NCBI GenBank assembly: GCA_036821845.1
Contig: DAISIT010000007.1
Location: 5,315 to 69,314, forward strand
Length of the DNA: 64,000 bases
From: JAEUMD01 sp937950105
GTDB lineage: Bacteria; Pseudomonadota; Alphaproteobacteria; Rhizobiales; Hyphomicrobiaceae
Direction of reading: 5' to 3'
Part shown: one piece after another, positions 9,535 through 17,431 of the stretch
Layout of the letters: each line of letters opens with the position of its first letter
Position numbering within the stretch: the first letter of the stretch is position 1
The notes under the pieces: model-generated
What the model was told of the DNA's origin: nothing
The model's database searches: none
What the model saw: only the letters and a program-made list of their open reading frames with translations
Position numbers and translations under genes: made by a program

Positions 9535-10764
9535 TTACGAATTGGCGGCTGCCTCGGCTTGCTCTGCGGCGGTCATGAAGGCTGCCGCGAGGCGGGTATC
9601 GAGCAGCTCGTCGTAGACGGAGAGGGTCTTTGCGCGCATGGCGCGGAGGGAAAAGCGCTCGATGACGTTGCCGCGCGCCCGCTCGCCTATGCGGGCGTGC
9701 TCCTCGGGCGGCAGCGTCAGGCCCTCGCGCAGGGCGTCCGCCAGCGCCAGGGCGTCGCCCGCCGCCACCAGCCAGCCGGTGCGGCGGTCCGGGCCCGAAT
9801 TCTCGCGCGTGAGCACGGTTTCCTGCGGCGCGCCGATGGCCGTCGCGATCACCGGGCAGCGCATGATCTGCGATTCCGCCGCCGCCCGCCCGAACGCCTC
9901 GGGCTCGGTCGAGGCGACGACCCCAAGATACGAGGCCGCGAACGCCGCCGGGATGTCCGAGACGTGCCCGACCAGGCGAACGGTCTGCTGCAGCCCGGCC
10001 GCCTCGATCTGCTGCGCGAGCCCGCGGGCATAGTCCTCGCGGCCCTGCGCGTCGCCAGCCAGCACGATGACCGCGTCGCGTCCCGGGTCGCCCGGCGCGT
10101 CGCGCAGAAGGCGCGCCGCCTCGATCAGGACGCCCTGTCCCTTCCACGACGTCAGGCGCGCGGCCTGCAGTACGACGCGCTCCCCGTCACGCACGCCCCA
10201 TGCCGCGCGCAGGGCGGCGACGCGTTCGGGTGCGATGCGGCCGGGGTCGAAAATGGCGCCGTCGACGCCGCGATGGATGACGCGGATCCGTTCTGCCGGT
10301 GTGGCGTAGCGCGCACGCACGAGGTCGGCGGTGAAGTTGGAGTTGGCGATGACCAGATCGCCGCGCGCCATGACGCTGTTATAGAGCTTCTTGGCGGCGC
10401 CGCTCTCGTTATAGGCGCCGTGATAAGTCGTGACGAAGCGGCGCCCGGTGCGGCGCGCCGCGGCCAGCGCACTCCACGCTGGCGCACGGCTGCGGGCATG
10501 AACGAGATCGACGCCCTCGCGCTCGATCAGCCGGGCGATGGCGGCGGCATTGGCGAGCAGCTTCGCCGGGTTCTTGGTCGCGGCTGCAAAGCGCACGAAC
10601 TCGCCGCCTGCCGCCGCGAGATCACCTTCCATGCGTCCGCCCTCGCTCAGCACGATGGCGCGCCCTCCGGCAGCGACGATCGCTTCGGCGATTTCGACCG
10701 TGGTGCGCTCGGCGCCGCCGGTGTCGAGATCGGGAATGATCTGCAGTATGGTCGGGCGCTTCAT
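9535..10764 (-). CDS. GT4-family glycosyltransferase (GT-B fold)
   Basis: Cytoplasmic or membrane-associated sugar transferase of 409 residues using a nucleotide-sugar donor. The N-terminal acceptor half opens KRPTILQIIPDLDTGGAERT, the typical GT4 beginning with a Gly-rich loop. The C-terminal half holds the E-x7-E donor motif (E in EAFGRAAAE) and GTLT-like ends of GT4 enzymes. An upstream extension of the frame to 10887 is possible, but it lacks conservation and would overlap the divergent hydrolase, so I use the ATG at 10764..10762. It is divergent from the alpha/beta hydrolase with 59 bases between starts. The acceptor is unknown; surface polysaccharide or glycolipid synthesis is the usual role. 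No other polysaccharide genes are nearby. Confidence 0.85.
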   Translation of the reverse strand: MKRPTILQIIPDLDTGGAERTTVEIAEAIVAAGGRAIVLSEGGRMEGDLAAAGGEFVRFAAATKNPAKLLANAAAIARLIEREGVDLVHARSRAPAWSALAAARRTGRRFVTTYHGAYNESGAAKKLYNSVMARGDLVIANSNFTADLVRARYATPAERIRVIHRGVDGAIFDPGRIAPERVAALRAAWGVRDGERVVLQAARLTSWKGQGVLIEAARLLRDAPGDPGRDAVIVLAGDAQGREDYARGLAQQIEAAGLQQTVRLVGHVSDIPAAFAASYLGVVASTEPEAFGRAAAESQIMRCPVIATAIGAPQETVLTRENSGPDRRTGWLVAAGDALALADALREGLTLPPEEHARIGERARGNVIERFSLRAMRAKTLSVYDELLDTRLAAAFMTAAEQAEAAANS

Positions 10765-10823
10765 CGGGCTCGCGAATTCAAGGCACTGGCTCGGCGACTT
10801 CAAAGGCAACGAGGTGTCATAGG

Positions 10824-11612
10824 ATGACGGCGACGGAACCGCAATTCTTCCATGTCGGCACGCCGGAGCACGAGCGGCGGATCGCATATCTGATGGACAC
10901 GGGACGCGCGGAGGCAGGGCCTGGCCTCGTCTGGCTGGCGGGGCTCAAGTCGGACATGGTGTCGACCAAGGCGGCGGCGCTGGCCGAATGGGCCGGGACG
11001 CGGGGCTTGCCGATGACGCGGTTCGACTATTCCGGTCACGGCCGGTCGAGTGGGCGCTTCGAGGATGCTGTGGTCGGTGACTGGCTCGAGGAAGCGCGCG
11101 CGGTCTTCACCCGCCTGACGCGTGGGACGCAGATCCTGGTCGGCTCGTCGACGGGCGGGCACGTGGCGCTGCTGCTGCTGCGCGATCTCTTGCGCACAGC
11201 GCCAGCCGAGGCGGCGCGCATCAAGGCGCTGGTGTTGATCGCGCCGGCCTGGGACCTGACCGAAGAGCTGATGTGGAACGAGTTTGACGCGGAGGCCCGC
11301 CGCGAGCTGACGGAGAACGGCGTGTTTTATCGGCCGTCGGCGTATGGCGAACCGTACGCCATCACGCGCCGCTTTATCGAGGAGGGTCGCAATCATCTGT
11401 TCAAGGGTGAGCCGTTCGATCCGGGCCGACCGGTGGTGATCCTGCAAGGCGTGCAGGACGCCGACGTGCCGGTGGCGCACGCGCGCCGTCTGGCGGGCTT
11501 TCTCACCGGCGGGTGGGCGCGGCTCATCGAAGTCGCGGACGGCGAGCACCGCATGTCGCGCCCGCAGGACCTCGCGCTCTTGTATGGCGAGATCGAGCGG
11601 CTGTTGCGGTAG
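10824..11612 (+). CDS. Alpha/beta hydrolase, probable serine esterase (ABHD10-like)
   Basis: A 262-residue alpha/beta-hydrolase fold protein without signal peptide. The nucleophile elbow is G107-S-S109-T-G111 in LVGSSTGGHVALL. The likely acid is D212 (LQGVQDADVP) and the catalytic histidine H242 (DGEHRMS), so the triad is complete. The preceding strand RFDYSGHGRSSG is the oxyanion region and resembles mitochondrial ABHD10, an acyl-protein thioesterase/glucuronide esterase. The actual substrate is not predictable. The gene is divergent from the glycosyltransferase and ends 18 bases before the convergent malic enzyme gene. Confidence 0.83.
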   Translation: MTATEPQFFHVGTPEHERRIAYLMDTGRAEAGPGLVWLAGLKSDMVSTKAAALAEWAGTRGLPMTRFDYSGHGRSSGRFEDAVVGDWLEEARAVFTRLTRGTQILVGSSTGGHVALLLLRDLLRTAPAEAARIKALVLIAPAWDLTEELMWNEFDAEARRELTENGVFYRPSAYGEPYAITRRFIEEGRNHLFKGEPFDPGRPVVILQGVQDADVPVAHARRLAGFLTGGWARLIEVADGEHRMSRPQDLALLYGEIERLLR

Positions 11613-11630
11613 AGCGACCGGCGCGCCCGT

Positions 11631-13907
11631 CTAGGCGTGCCGCTGCGCCGCCTCGACGGCGGCGAGCGCTGCCATGTTGACGATGCGGCGCACGCTGGCG
11701 GTTGGCTCCAGGATATGCGCGGGCATCGCCGTGCCGATCAGCATCGGGCCGACGGTGATGTTGTTCGAGGCGGCGACCTTCAGCAGGTTGTAGGCGATGT
11801 TGGCGGCGTCGACAGTCGGCATGATGAGCAGGTTGGCATCGCGCGTCAGCCGGGATTGCGGGAACACGTCGTCGAGCAGCGGATGCATGAGAGCGGCATC
11901 GCCGCGCATCTCGCCGTCGATCTCGAGGTCGGGTGCGGCGGCGGTTATCTTCTCGCGTGCGGCACGCATGGTGCGGGCCTCGAGCGCGTCGGAGCTGCCA
12001 AAGCTCGAATGCGACAGCAGCGCCACGCTCGGGGCGACGCCGAAGCGGCGCACTTCCTCGGCGGCGAGCAGCGTTATCTCGCAGAGCTGGTCGGCCGAGG
12101 GATAACGGTTGACGTAGGTGTCGCAGATGAAGAGCTGGCGATCCGGCAGCATCAGCATGTTCATGGCGGCGAGTGTCGAAACGCCTGCGCGCGGGCCGAT
12201 GACGCGGCAGACATACTGAAGGTGCTCGTCGAAGGTACCGCGCATGCCGCACAGCATGCCGTCGACGTAGCCGCGCCTCAGATACATCGCGCCGATCAGC
12301 GTCTGCCGCGAACGCATTTCCTCGCGCGCCATCGCCATGGTGACGCCGGCACGCTTCATCAGCTCGTAGTATTCGCGCTCGACATCCTGCTGCTGGTGGC
12401 TGGACTGGCCGTGGATGATCTCGATCGTCTCACCGGATTTGAGACGCAGCCCGAGCTGCTTGATGCGCGTGTTGATGACGTAGTCGCGGCCGATCAGCAC
12501 AGGGAAGGCGAGTTTCTCGTCGGCGAGGATCTGCGCCGCGCGCAGCACGCGTTCGTCCTCGCCCTCGGCAAACACGATGCGCCTCAGCGTACGCTTGGCG
12601 GCATCGAGCACCGGCTTCATCGCCGGGCCGGAGCGGTAGACGAAGCGGGCGAGTCGCTGGCGGTAGGCTTCGAGGTCGTCCATCGGACGCGTGGCGACGC
12701 CGCTTTCCATCGCCGCTTTGGCAACGGCCGGCGCGATGCGCTCGATCAGGCGCGGATCGAACGGCGTCGGGATCAGGTAGTCGGGGCCGAAGGATTTCTG
12801 CTCGGCACCATAGGCAGAGGCGACCACGTCGGAGGCTTCGGCGCGTGCGAGACCTGCAATGGCTTCGACCGCTGCGAGTTTCATATCTTCCGTGATGCCG
12901 GTGGCGCCGACATCGAGCGCACCGCGGAAGATGAAAGGAAAGCACAGCACGTTGTTGACCTGGTTCGGGTAGTCCGAGCGCCCCGTGCAGATCAGCGCAT
13001 CGGGGCGCACTTCGCGCGCCAGCTCGGGGCGGATTTCCGGTTCCGGGTTGGCGAGTGCCATGATGATCGGCTTCTCCGCCATCGATCGGAGCATGTCGGG
13101 CTTCAGGATGCCGCCGGCCGACAGACCGAGAAAGATGTCCGCGCCTTCGAGGATCTCGGCAAGCGTCCGCTTGTCCGTCTTTTGCGCGAAGCGCGCCTTG
13201 TATTCGTCCATCAGCTCGGTGCGGCCCTCGTAGACCACGCCGGCGATGTCGGAGATGGTGATGTTCTCGCGCTTCACGCCGAGTGCGACGAGCATGTCGA
13301 GGCAGGCGAGCGCCGCCGCACCCGCGCCCGAGCCTGCGAGCTTCACCGCGCCGATGTCCTTGCCGACCAGTGACAGCGCGTTCTTCACGGCGGCGCCGAC
13401 GATGATCGCGGTGCCGTGCTGATCGTCGTGAAACACGGGGATGTTCATGCGCTCGCGCAGCTTCTTCTCGACGATGAAGCACTCGGGCGCCTTGATGTCC
13501 TCGAGGTTGATACCGCCGAAGGTCGGCTCCAGCGCGGCGACGATGTCGACCAGCTTGTCGGGATCGTTCTCGGCGATCTCGATGTCGAACACGTCGATGC
13601 CGGCGAACTTCTTGAACAGGCAGCCCTTGCCCTCCATCACCGGCTTGCCGGCAAGCGGGCCGATATTGCCGAGGCCGAGCACGGCGGTGCCGTTCGTGAC
13701 GACGCCGACGAGGTTCGAGCGCGAGGTGAGCGTCGCTGCTTCGGCCGGATCGTGCTGGATGGCGGTACAGGCGTAGGCGACGCCCGGCGAATACGCGAGC
13801 GACAGGTCGAGCTGGTTGGTGAGGCCCTTGGTCGGCTGCACCGAAATCTTTCCGGGCGTCGGCAACCGATGATACTCGAGTGCGGCCTGGCGCAGCTTCT
13901 CTTCCAT
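11631..13907 (-). CDS. maeB: Malic enzyme, MaeB type with C-terminal phosphotransacetylase-like domain
   Basis: Oxidative decarboxylation of malate to pyruvate and CO2 with NAD(P)H formation. The 758-residue protein has an N-terminal malic domain (LAYSPGVAYACTAI, GNIGPLAGKPVMEGK, the NIPVFHDDQHGTAI metal/substrate segment). A Rossmann NAD(P)-binding domain (LAGSGAGAAALACLD) follows, then from about residue 430 a phosphate acetyl/butyryl-transferase-like domain (RRIVFAEGEDERVLRAA). That is the layout of rhizobial Dme/Tme and E. coli MaeB. The PTA domain in this family is regulatory, sensing acetyl-CoA. Cofactor choice (NAD or NADP) cannot be decided by eye. The start has GAGGAC upstream. It lies directly downstream of the pyruvate dehydrogenase genes on the same strand, so its product feeds that complex. 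Confidence 0.93.
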   Translation of the reverse strand: MEEKLRQAALEYHRLPTPGKISVQPTKGLTNQLDLSLAYSPGVAYACTAIQHDPAEAATLTSRSNLVGVVTNGTAVLGLGNIGPLAGKPVMEGKGCLFKKFAGIDVFDIEIAENDPDKLVDIVAALEPTFGGINLEDIKAPECFIVEKKLRERMNIPVFHDDQHGTAIIVGAAVKNALSLVGKDIGAVKLAGSGAGAAALACLDMLVALGVKRENITISDIAGVVYEGRTELMDEYKARFAQKTDKRTLAEILEGADIFLGLSAGGILKPDMLRSMAEKPIIMALANPEPEIRPELAREVRPDALICTGRSDYPNQVNNVLCFPFIFRGALDVGATGITEDMKLAAVEAIAGLARAEASDVVASAYGAEQKSFGPDYLIPTPFDPRLIERIAPAVAKAAMESGVATRPMDDLEAYRQRLARFVYRSGPAMKPVLDAAKRTLRRIVFAEGEDERVLRAAQILADEKLAFPVLIGRDYVINTRIKQLGLRLKSGETIEIIHGQSSHQQQDVEREYYELMKRAGVTMAMAREEMRSRQTLIGAMYLRRGYVDGMLCGMRGTFDEHLQYVCRVIGPRAGVSTLAAMNMLMLPDRQLFICDTYVNRYPSADQLCEITLLAAEEVRRFGVAPSVALLSHSSFGSSDALEARTMRAAREKITAAAPDLEIDGEMRGDAALMHPLLDDVFPQSRLTRDANLLIMPTVDAANIAYNLLKVAASNNITVGPMLIGTAMPAHILEPTASVRRIVNMAALAAVEAAQRHA

Positions 13908-14007
13908 GGTGTCCTCGCTTGCCGATCGCTTACGGCCGTCTATCGGGAATGCGTCCGCGGGGCGGCAAAATGACGGCGCTATGCGAGCAGCCGCCCCTCA
14001 CCCCAAC

Positions 14008-14033
14008 CCTCTCCCCGTAAGGACGGGGAGAGG
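14008..14033. repeat. Palindromic intergenic element (CCTCTCCCCGT hairpin)
   Basis: CCTCTCCCCGT (14008..14018) and ACGGGGAGAGG (14023..14033) form a perfect 11-bp stem with loop AAGG, preceded by CACCCCAACC. This is a common Rhizobiales extragenic palindrome family. It sits between the lpdA stop and the maeB start, where it may end or attenuate pdh operon transcription; there is no U-tract. Confidence 0.7.
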
Positions 14034-14042
14034 CAGTCATCG

Positions 14043-15791
14043 CTACTTCTTCCGTTGTGGTGGCAGGTCGGTGCACGAGCCGTGTGCGACTTCCGCCGCC
14101 ATGCCGATCGATTCACCGAGTGTCGGATGCGGATGGATGGTCTTGCCGATGTCGACCGCGTCGGCGCCCATCTCGATGGCGAGGCAGACCTCGCCGATCA
14201 GATCGCCGGCGTGCGTGCCGACGATGCCGCCGCCGACGATCCGGTGCGTCTCCTTGTCGAACAGCAGTTTGGTGAAGCCTTCGTCGCGGCCGTTGGCGAT
14301 GGCGCGACCCGATGCGGCCCACGGGAACACGGCCTTCTCGACCGCGATGCCCCTGGCCTTCGCCTCGATCTCGGTGAGGCCGGCCCATGCGATCTCGGGA
14401 TCGGTGTAGGCGACGGACGGAATCTGACGGGCGTCGAACACGCTCTTCTGCCCGGCCGCGACTTCGGCCGCGACGTGGCCTTCGTGCACCGCCTTGTGCG
14501 CCAGCATCGGCTGGCCGACGATGTCACCGATGGCGAAGATGTGCGCGACGTTGGTGCGCTGCTGCTTGTCGACGTCGATGAAGCCGCGATCCGTCACCGC
14601 GACCCCGGCCTTGCCAGCGTCGATGAGCTTGCCGTTCGGCGAGCGGCCGACCGCGACCAGCACGAGATCGTATATCTGCGCGCCCTGCGGCGCCTTCTCG
14701 CCTTCGAAGGTGACGTGAATGCCGTCGGCCTTCGCTTCCGCGCCGACCGTCTTCGTCTTCAGCATGAGATGATCGAAACGCGGCGCGTTCATCTTCTCCC
14801 ACACCTTGACGAGATCGCGATCCGCGCCCGGCATCAGGCCGTCCAGCATTTCCACGACGTCGATGCGCGCGCCGAGCGTCGAATAAACCGTCGCCATTTC
14901 GAGGCCGATGATGCCGCCGCCGATCACCAGCATGCGCTTCGGGATCTGGCGCAGCTCCAGCGCGCCGGTCGAATCGACGACGCGTGGATCGTCCGGCATG
15001 AATGGCAGCTTCACGGATTCCGAGCCAGCGGCGATGATCGCCTTCTCGAAGCGCACGGTCTTTTTTCCAGAGCCGTCGGAGAGCGTCACCTCGACGTGAT
15101 GCGGATCGAGGAAGCGGCCCGTGCCGGTGACGACCTCGACCTTGCGCGCCTTCGCCATGCCGGCGAGACCGTTGGTGAGCTTGCCGACGACCTTGTCCTT
15201 CTGATCACGTAGCGCGCCGAGGTCGATGGTCGGTGCGGCATAGGCGATGCCGTGCTTCGACAGCGCCTTCACCTCGTCCATGATCGCGGCGGTGTGCAGC
15301 AGCGCTTTCGACGGGATGCAGCCGACGTTGAGGCAGACGCCGCCGAGCACGCTCCAGCGCTCGACGAGCACGGTCTTCATGCCGAGGTCGACGGAGCGAA
15401 ACGCGGCCGAGTAGCCGCCCGGTCCCGCGCCGAGCACGAGCATGTCGCAGGTGATGTCGGCGCCGCCTGCGTGTCTGGCGGCAGTGGGGGCGGGTGTGCT
15501 GCTCGTGGCTGCTGGTGGTGGCGTCGCTGCGGCGGGCGATGCGCTTGCGCTGGCGCCGGCGGCGTCGAGCGTGACGACCACGCTGCCTTCGCTCAGTCTG
15601 TCGCCGACCTTGACCTTCACCTCGACAACCTTGCCGGCGGCTGACGACGGCACCTCCATCGTCGCCTTGTCGCTTTCGAGCGTCACCAGCGGCGTATCGA
15701 CCTTCACGTCGTCGCCGGGCTTCACGAGCACCTCGATCACGGGGACGTTCTTGAAGTCGCCGATGTCGGGAACCTTGATTTCGATTGCCAT
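14043..15791 (-). CDS. lpdA: Dihydrolipoyl dehydrogenase (E3) with N-terminal lipoyl domain
   Basis: Flavoprotein E3 of the pyruvate dehydrogenase complex, reoxidising dihydrolipoamide with NAD+. The 582-residue protein is longer than standard E3 (about 465-475). Residues 1-77 are a complete lipoyl domain with the modified lysine K42 in ESDKATMEV, and 78-110 are an Ala/Pro-rich swinging linker. The enzyme follows: FAD loop GAGPGGYSAA, redox pair C153/C158 in GGVCLNVGCIPSK, NAD loop IGGGIIGLEMA, and the C-terminal catalytic histidine in HPHPTLGE. Such lipoyl-E3 fusions are known from beta-proteobacterial and Neisseria pdh operons. Third gene of aceE-aceF-lpdA; 155 bases separate it from aceF. 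Confidence 0.94.
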   Translation of the reverse strand: MAIEIKVPDIGDFKNVPVIEVLVKPGDDVKVDTPLVTLESDKATMEVPSSAAGKVVEVKVKVGDRLSEGSVVVTLDAAGASASASPAAATPPPAATSSTPAPTAARHAGGADITCDMLVLGAGPGGYSAAFRSVDLGMKTVLVERWSVLGGVCLNVGCIPSKALLHTAAIMDEVKALSKHGIAYAAPTIDLGALRDQKDKVVGKLTNGLAGMAKARKVEVVTGTGRFLDPHHVEVTLSDGSGKKTVRFEKAIIAAGSESVKLPFMPDDPRVVDSTGALELRQIPKRMLVIGGGIIGLEMATVYSTLGARIDVVEMLDGLMPGADRDLVKVWEKMNAPRFDHLMLKTKTVGAEAKADGIHVTFEGEKAPQGAQIYDLVLVAVGRSPNGKLIDAGKAGVAVTDRGFIDVDKQQRTNVAHIFAIGDIVGQPMLAHKAVHEGHVAAEVAAGQKSVFDARQIPSVAYTDPEIAWAGLTEIEAKARGIAVEKAVFPWAASGRAIANGRDEGFTKLLFDKETHRIVGGGIVGTHAGDLIGEVCLAIEMGADAVDIGKTIHPHPTLGESIGMAAEVAHGSCTDLPPQRKK

Positions 15792-15821
15792 GTCGGGCCT
15801 CGGTTGCGGCTTGAGCCGGAG

Positions 15822-15870
15822 TAACCGTAGGGCGGATCAACGCAGCGCAATCCGCCGGGGAGTGGCACCG
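15822..15870. repeat. GGCGGA/TCCGCC palindromic intergenic element
   Basis: GTAGGGCGGAT (15828..15837) and ATCCGCC (15850..15856) flank a short GCAGCGCA core, giving a hairpin with a 6-bp perfect stem. This resembles the widespread proteobacterial element of the form GTAGGGCGGAT..ATCCGCC. It lies between aceF and lpdA, and a second partial copy (GCAGCGCATCCGCCGG) follows at 15882..15897. Confidence 0.55.
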
Positions 15871-15946
15871 GCGCGTCGGGCAGCGCATCCGCCGGTGTCT
15901 CGAAGCGGCGGGTTATGGTGCAAGGGCACCAAACCCGTCCGGCATG

Positions 15947-17245
15947 TCACAGCACCAGCTGGCGCACGTCGCCGAGAATGTCGGCGAGACGCCGCGTGAA
16001 GCGTGCGGCCAGCGCGCCGTCGATGATGCGGTGATCGTAAGAGACGCACAGCGGCAGCATCAGGCGCGGCGCGAACTCCTTGCCGTTCCACACCGGCTTC
16101 ATGCTCGATCGCACCACGCCGAGGATGGCGACCTCGGGCGCATTGACGATCGGCGTGAAGCTGGTGCCACCGATACCGCCGAGCGACGAGATGGAGAACG
16201 TCGCGCCCGAGATGTCGGCAGGCGTGATCTTGCCGTCGCGCATCTTCGCCGAGACGTCGCCGAGTTCCTTCGACAGCTCGATGATGCCCTTGGCGTTGAC
16301 GTCCTTGATGACCGGCACGACGAGCCCGTCGGGCGTGTCGACGGCGACGCCGATGTTCCAGTATTTCTTGTAGATCAGCGCATCCTTCGCCGGATTTAGC
16401 GAGGCGTTGAACTCGGGGAACTCCTTGAGGCACGCCACCGATGCCTTCATCAGGAACGACAGCAGCGTGACGCGGTAGCCCTTCTCCTTGCCGGCCTTGT
16501 CGAGCGACTTGCGATAGTCCTCGAGTTCGGTGATGTCGGCTTCGTCGGTGTGCGTGACGTGCGGGATATTAAGCCACGCGCGATGCAGGTGCGGACCCGA
16601 CAGCTTCTTCAGGCGCGACAGCGGTTTCGTCTCGATCGGGCCGAACTTCGAGAAATCCTGCGCTGGAATCTCCGGGATGCCGGAGCCGCCGCTCGCTGCG
16701 CCCGCACCCGCGGCGTTGCCGCCAAGCGCGCGCTTCACGTCGTCCTTGGTGACGCGGCCCTTGTCGCCGGTTCCGGCGATCTTGGTGAGGTCGATTTCGA
16801 GATCGCGCGCGAGGCGGCGCACGCTCGGGCTCGCGTGCACGCCGCCGAAGTCCATCGGCGCCGGGATCGAACGCGTCGTGGTCGGCTTCACATCGACATC
16901 GTCGGAAGGCGGCTTCACCTTGTCGGGCTCAGTCGATTGCGCTGGCGGCGCGGACGGGCCCGGTGTCGCGGCTTGCGGCGCCGCTGGCGTCGCGCCGGTG
17001 CCGCTGGCGATGTCCTCGAGCTTCACGATCAGCGCGCCCTCGGACACCTTGTCGCCGAGCTTGACCAGGATTTCAGCGACGCGGCCGGCCTGCGGCGACG
17101 GCACCTCCATGGTGGCCTTGTCGCTCTCGAGCGTGACCAGCGGCGCGTCGGCCTTCACCGTGTCGCCCGGCTTCACGAGGATTTCGATTACGGGCACGTT
17201 CTTGAAGTCGCCGATGTCGGGAACCTTGACGTCGATGAGGGACAT
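15947..17245 (-). CDS. aceF: Pyruvate dehydrogenase E2, dihydrolipoyl acetyltransferase
   Basis: E2 core of the pyruvate dehydrogenase complex; it transfers acetyl from lipoamide to CoA. The 432-residue protein contains one lipoyl domain (1-75, lysine in ESDKATMEVP) and a Pro/Ala linker. A peripheral subunit-binding domain follows (about 155-195: ASPSVRRLARDLEIDL, GTGDKGRVTKDDV). The catalytic domain (about 210-432) carries the active-site histidine and aspartate in SYDHRIIDGALAARF. I chose the ATG at 17245..17243 (MSLIDVKVPDIG), preceded by GAGGAA; the frame is open upstream to 17320, but that region is an intergenic repeat. The lipoyl domain is nearly identical to that of lpdA, consistent with an internal domain duplication. 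Confidence 0.94.
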   Translation of the reverse strand: MSLIDVKVPDIGDFKNVPVIEILVKPGDTVKADAPLVTLESDKATMEVPSPQAGRVAEILVKLGDKVSEGALIVKLEDIASGTGATPAAPQAATPGPSAPPAQSTEPDKVKPPSDDVDVKPTTTRSIPAPMDFGGVHASPSVRRLARDLEIDLTKIAGTGDKGRVTKDDVKRALGGNAAGAGAASGGSGIPEIPAQDFSKFGPIETKPLSRLKKLSGPHLHRAWLNIPHVTHTDEADITELEDYRKSLDKAGKEKGYRVTLLSFLMKASVACLKEFPEFNASLNPAKDALIYKKYWNIGVAVDTPDGLVVPVIKDVNAKGIIELSKELGDVSAKMRDGKITPADISGATFSISSLGGIGGTSFTPIVNAPEVAILGVVRSSMKPVWNGKEFAPRLMLPLCVSYDHRIIDGALAARFTRRLADILGDVRQLVL

Positions 17246-17286
17246 TGTTGTTTCCTCGCGGGGGCGGGCTTTGGATTTTCCACTGC

Positions 17287-17371
17287 CGTCATCCCGGCGA
17301 AGGCCGGGACCCAGACACATGGCGGCAAGTCCACTTGTGGTTTGTCCGGGTTCCCGCCTGCGCGGGAATGA
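17287..17371. repeat. Intergenic repeat with two hairpins between aceE and aceF
   Basis: The left half (17287..17315) contains ATCCCGGCGAAGGCCGGGA, a hairpin typical of the common 'CCGGCGAAGGCCGGG' Rhizobiales element. The right half (17345..17371) contains TTCCCGCCTGCGCGGGAA, a second perfect hairpin. They form the 186-base spacer between aceE stop and aceF start, and may modulate downstream expression or mRNA stability. Confidence 0.65.
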
Positions 17372-17431
17372 TGTTGAAGTTGTTGCGATCGGACCTGCTG
17401 CTTTCAGTAGCTGGCCGACCTGGTTGGCTTG

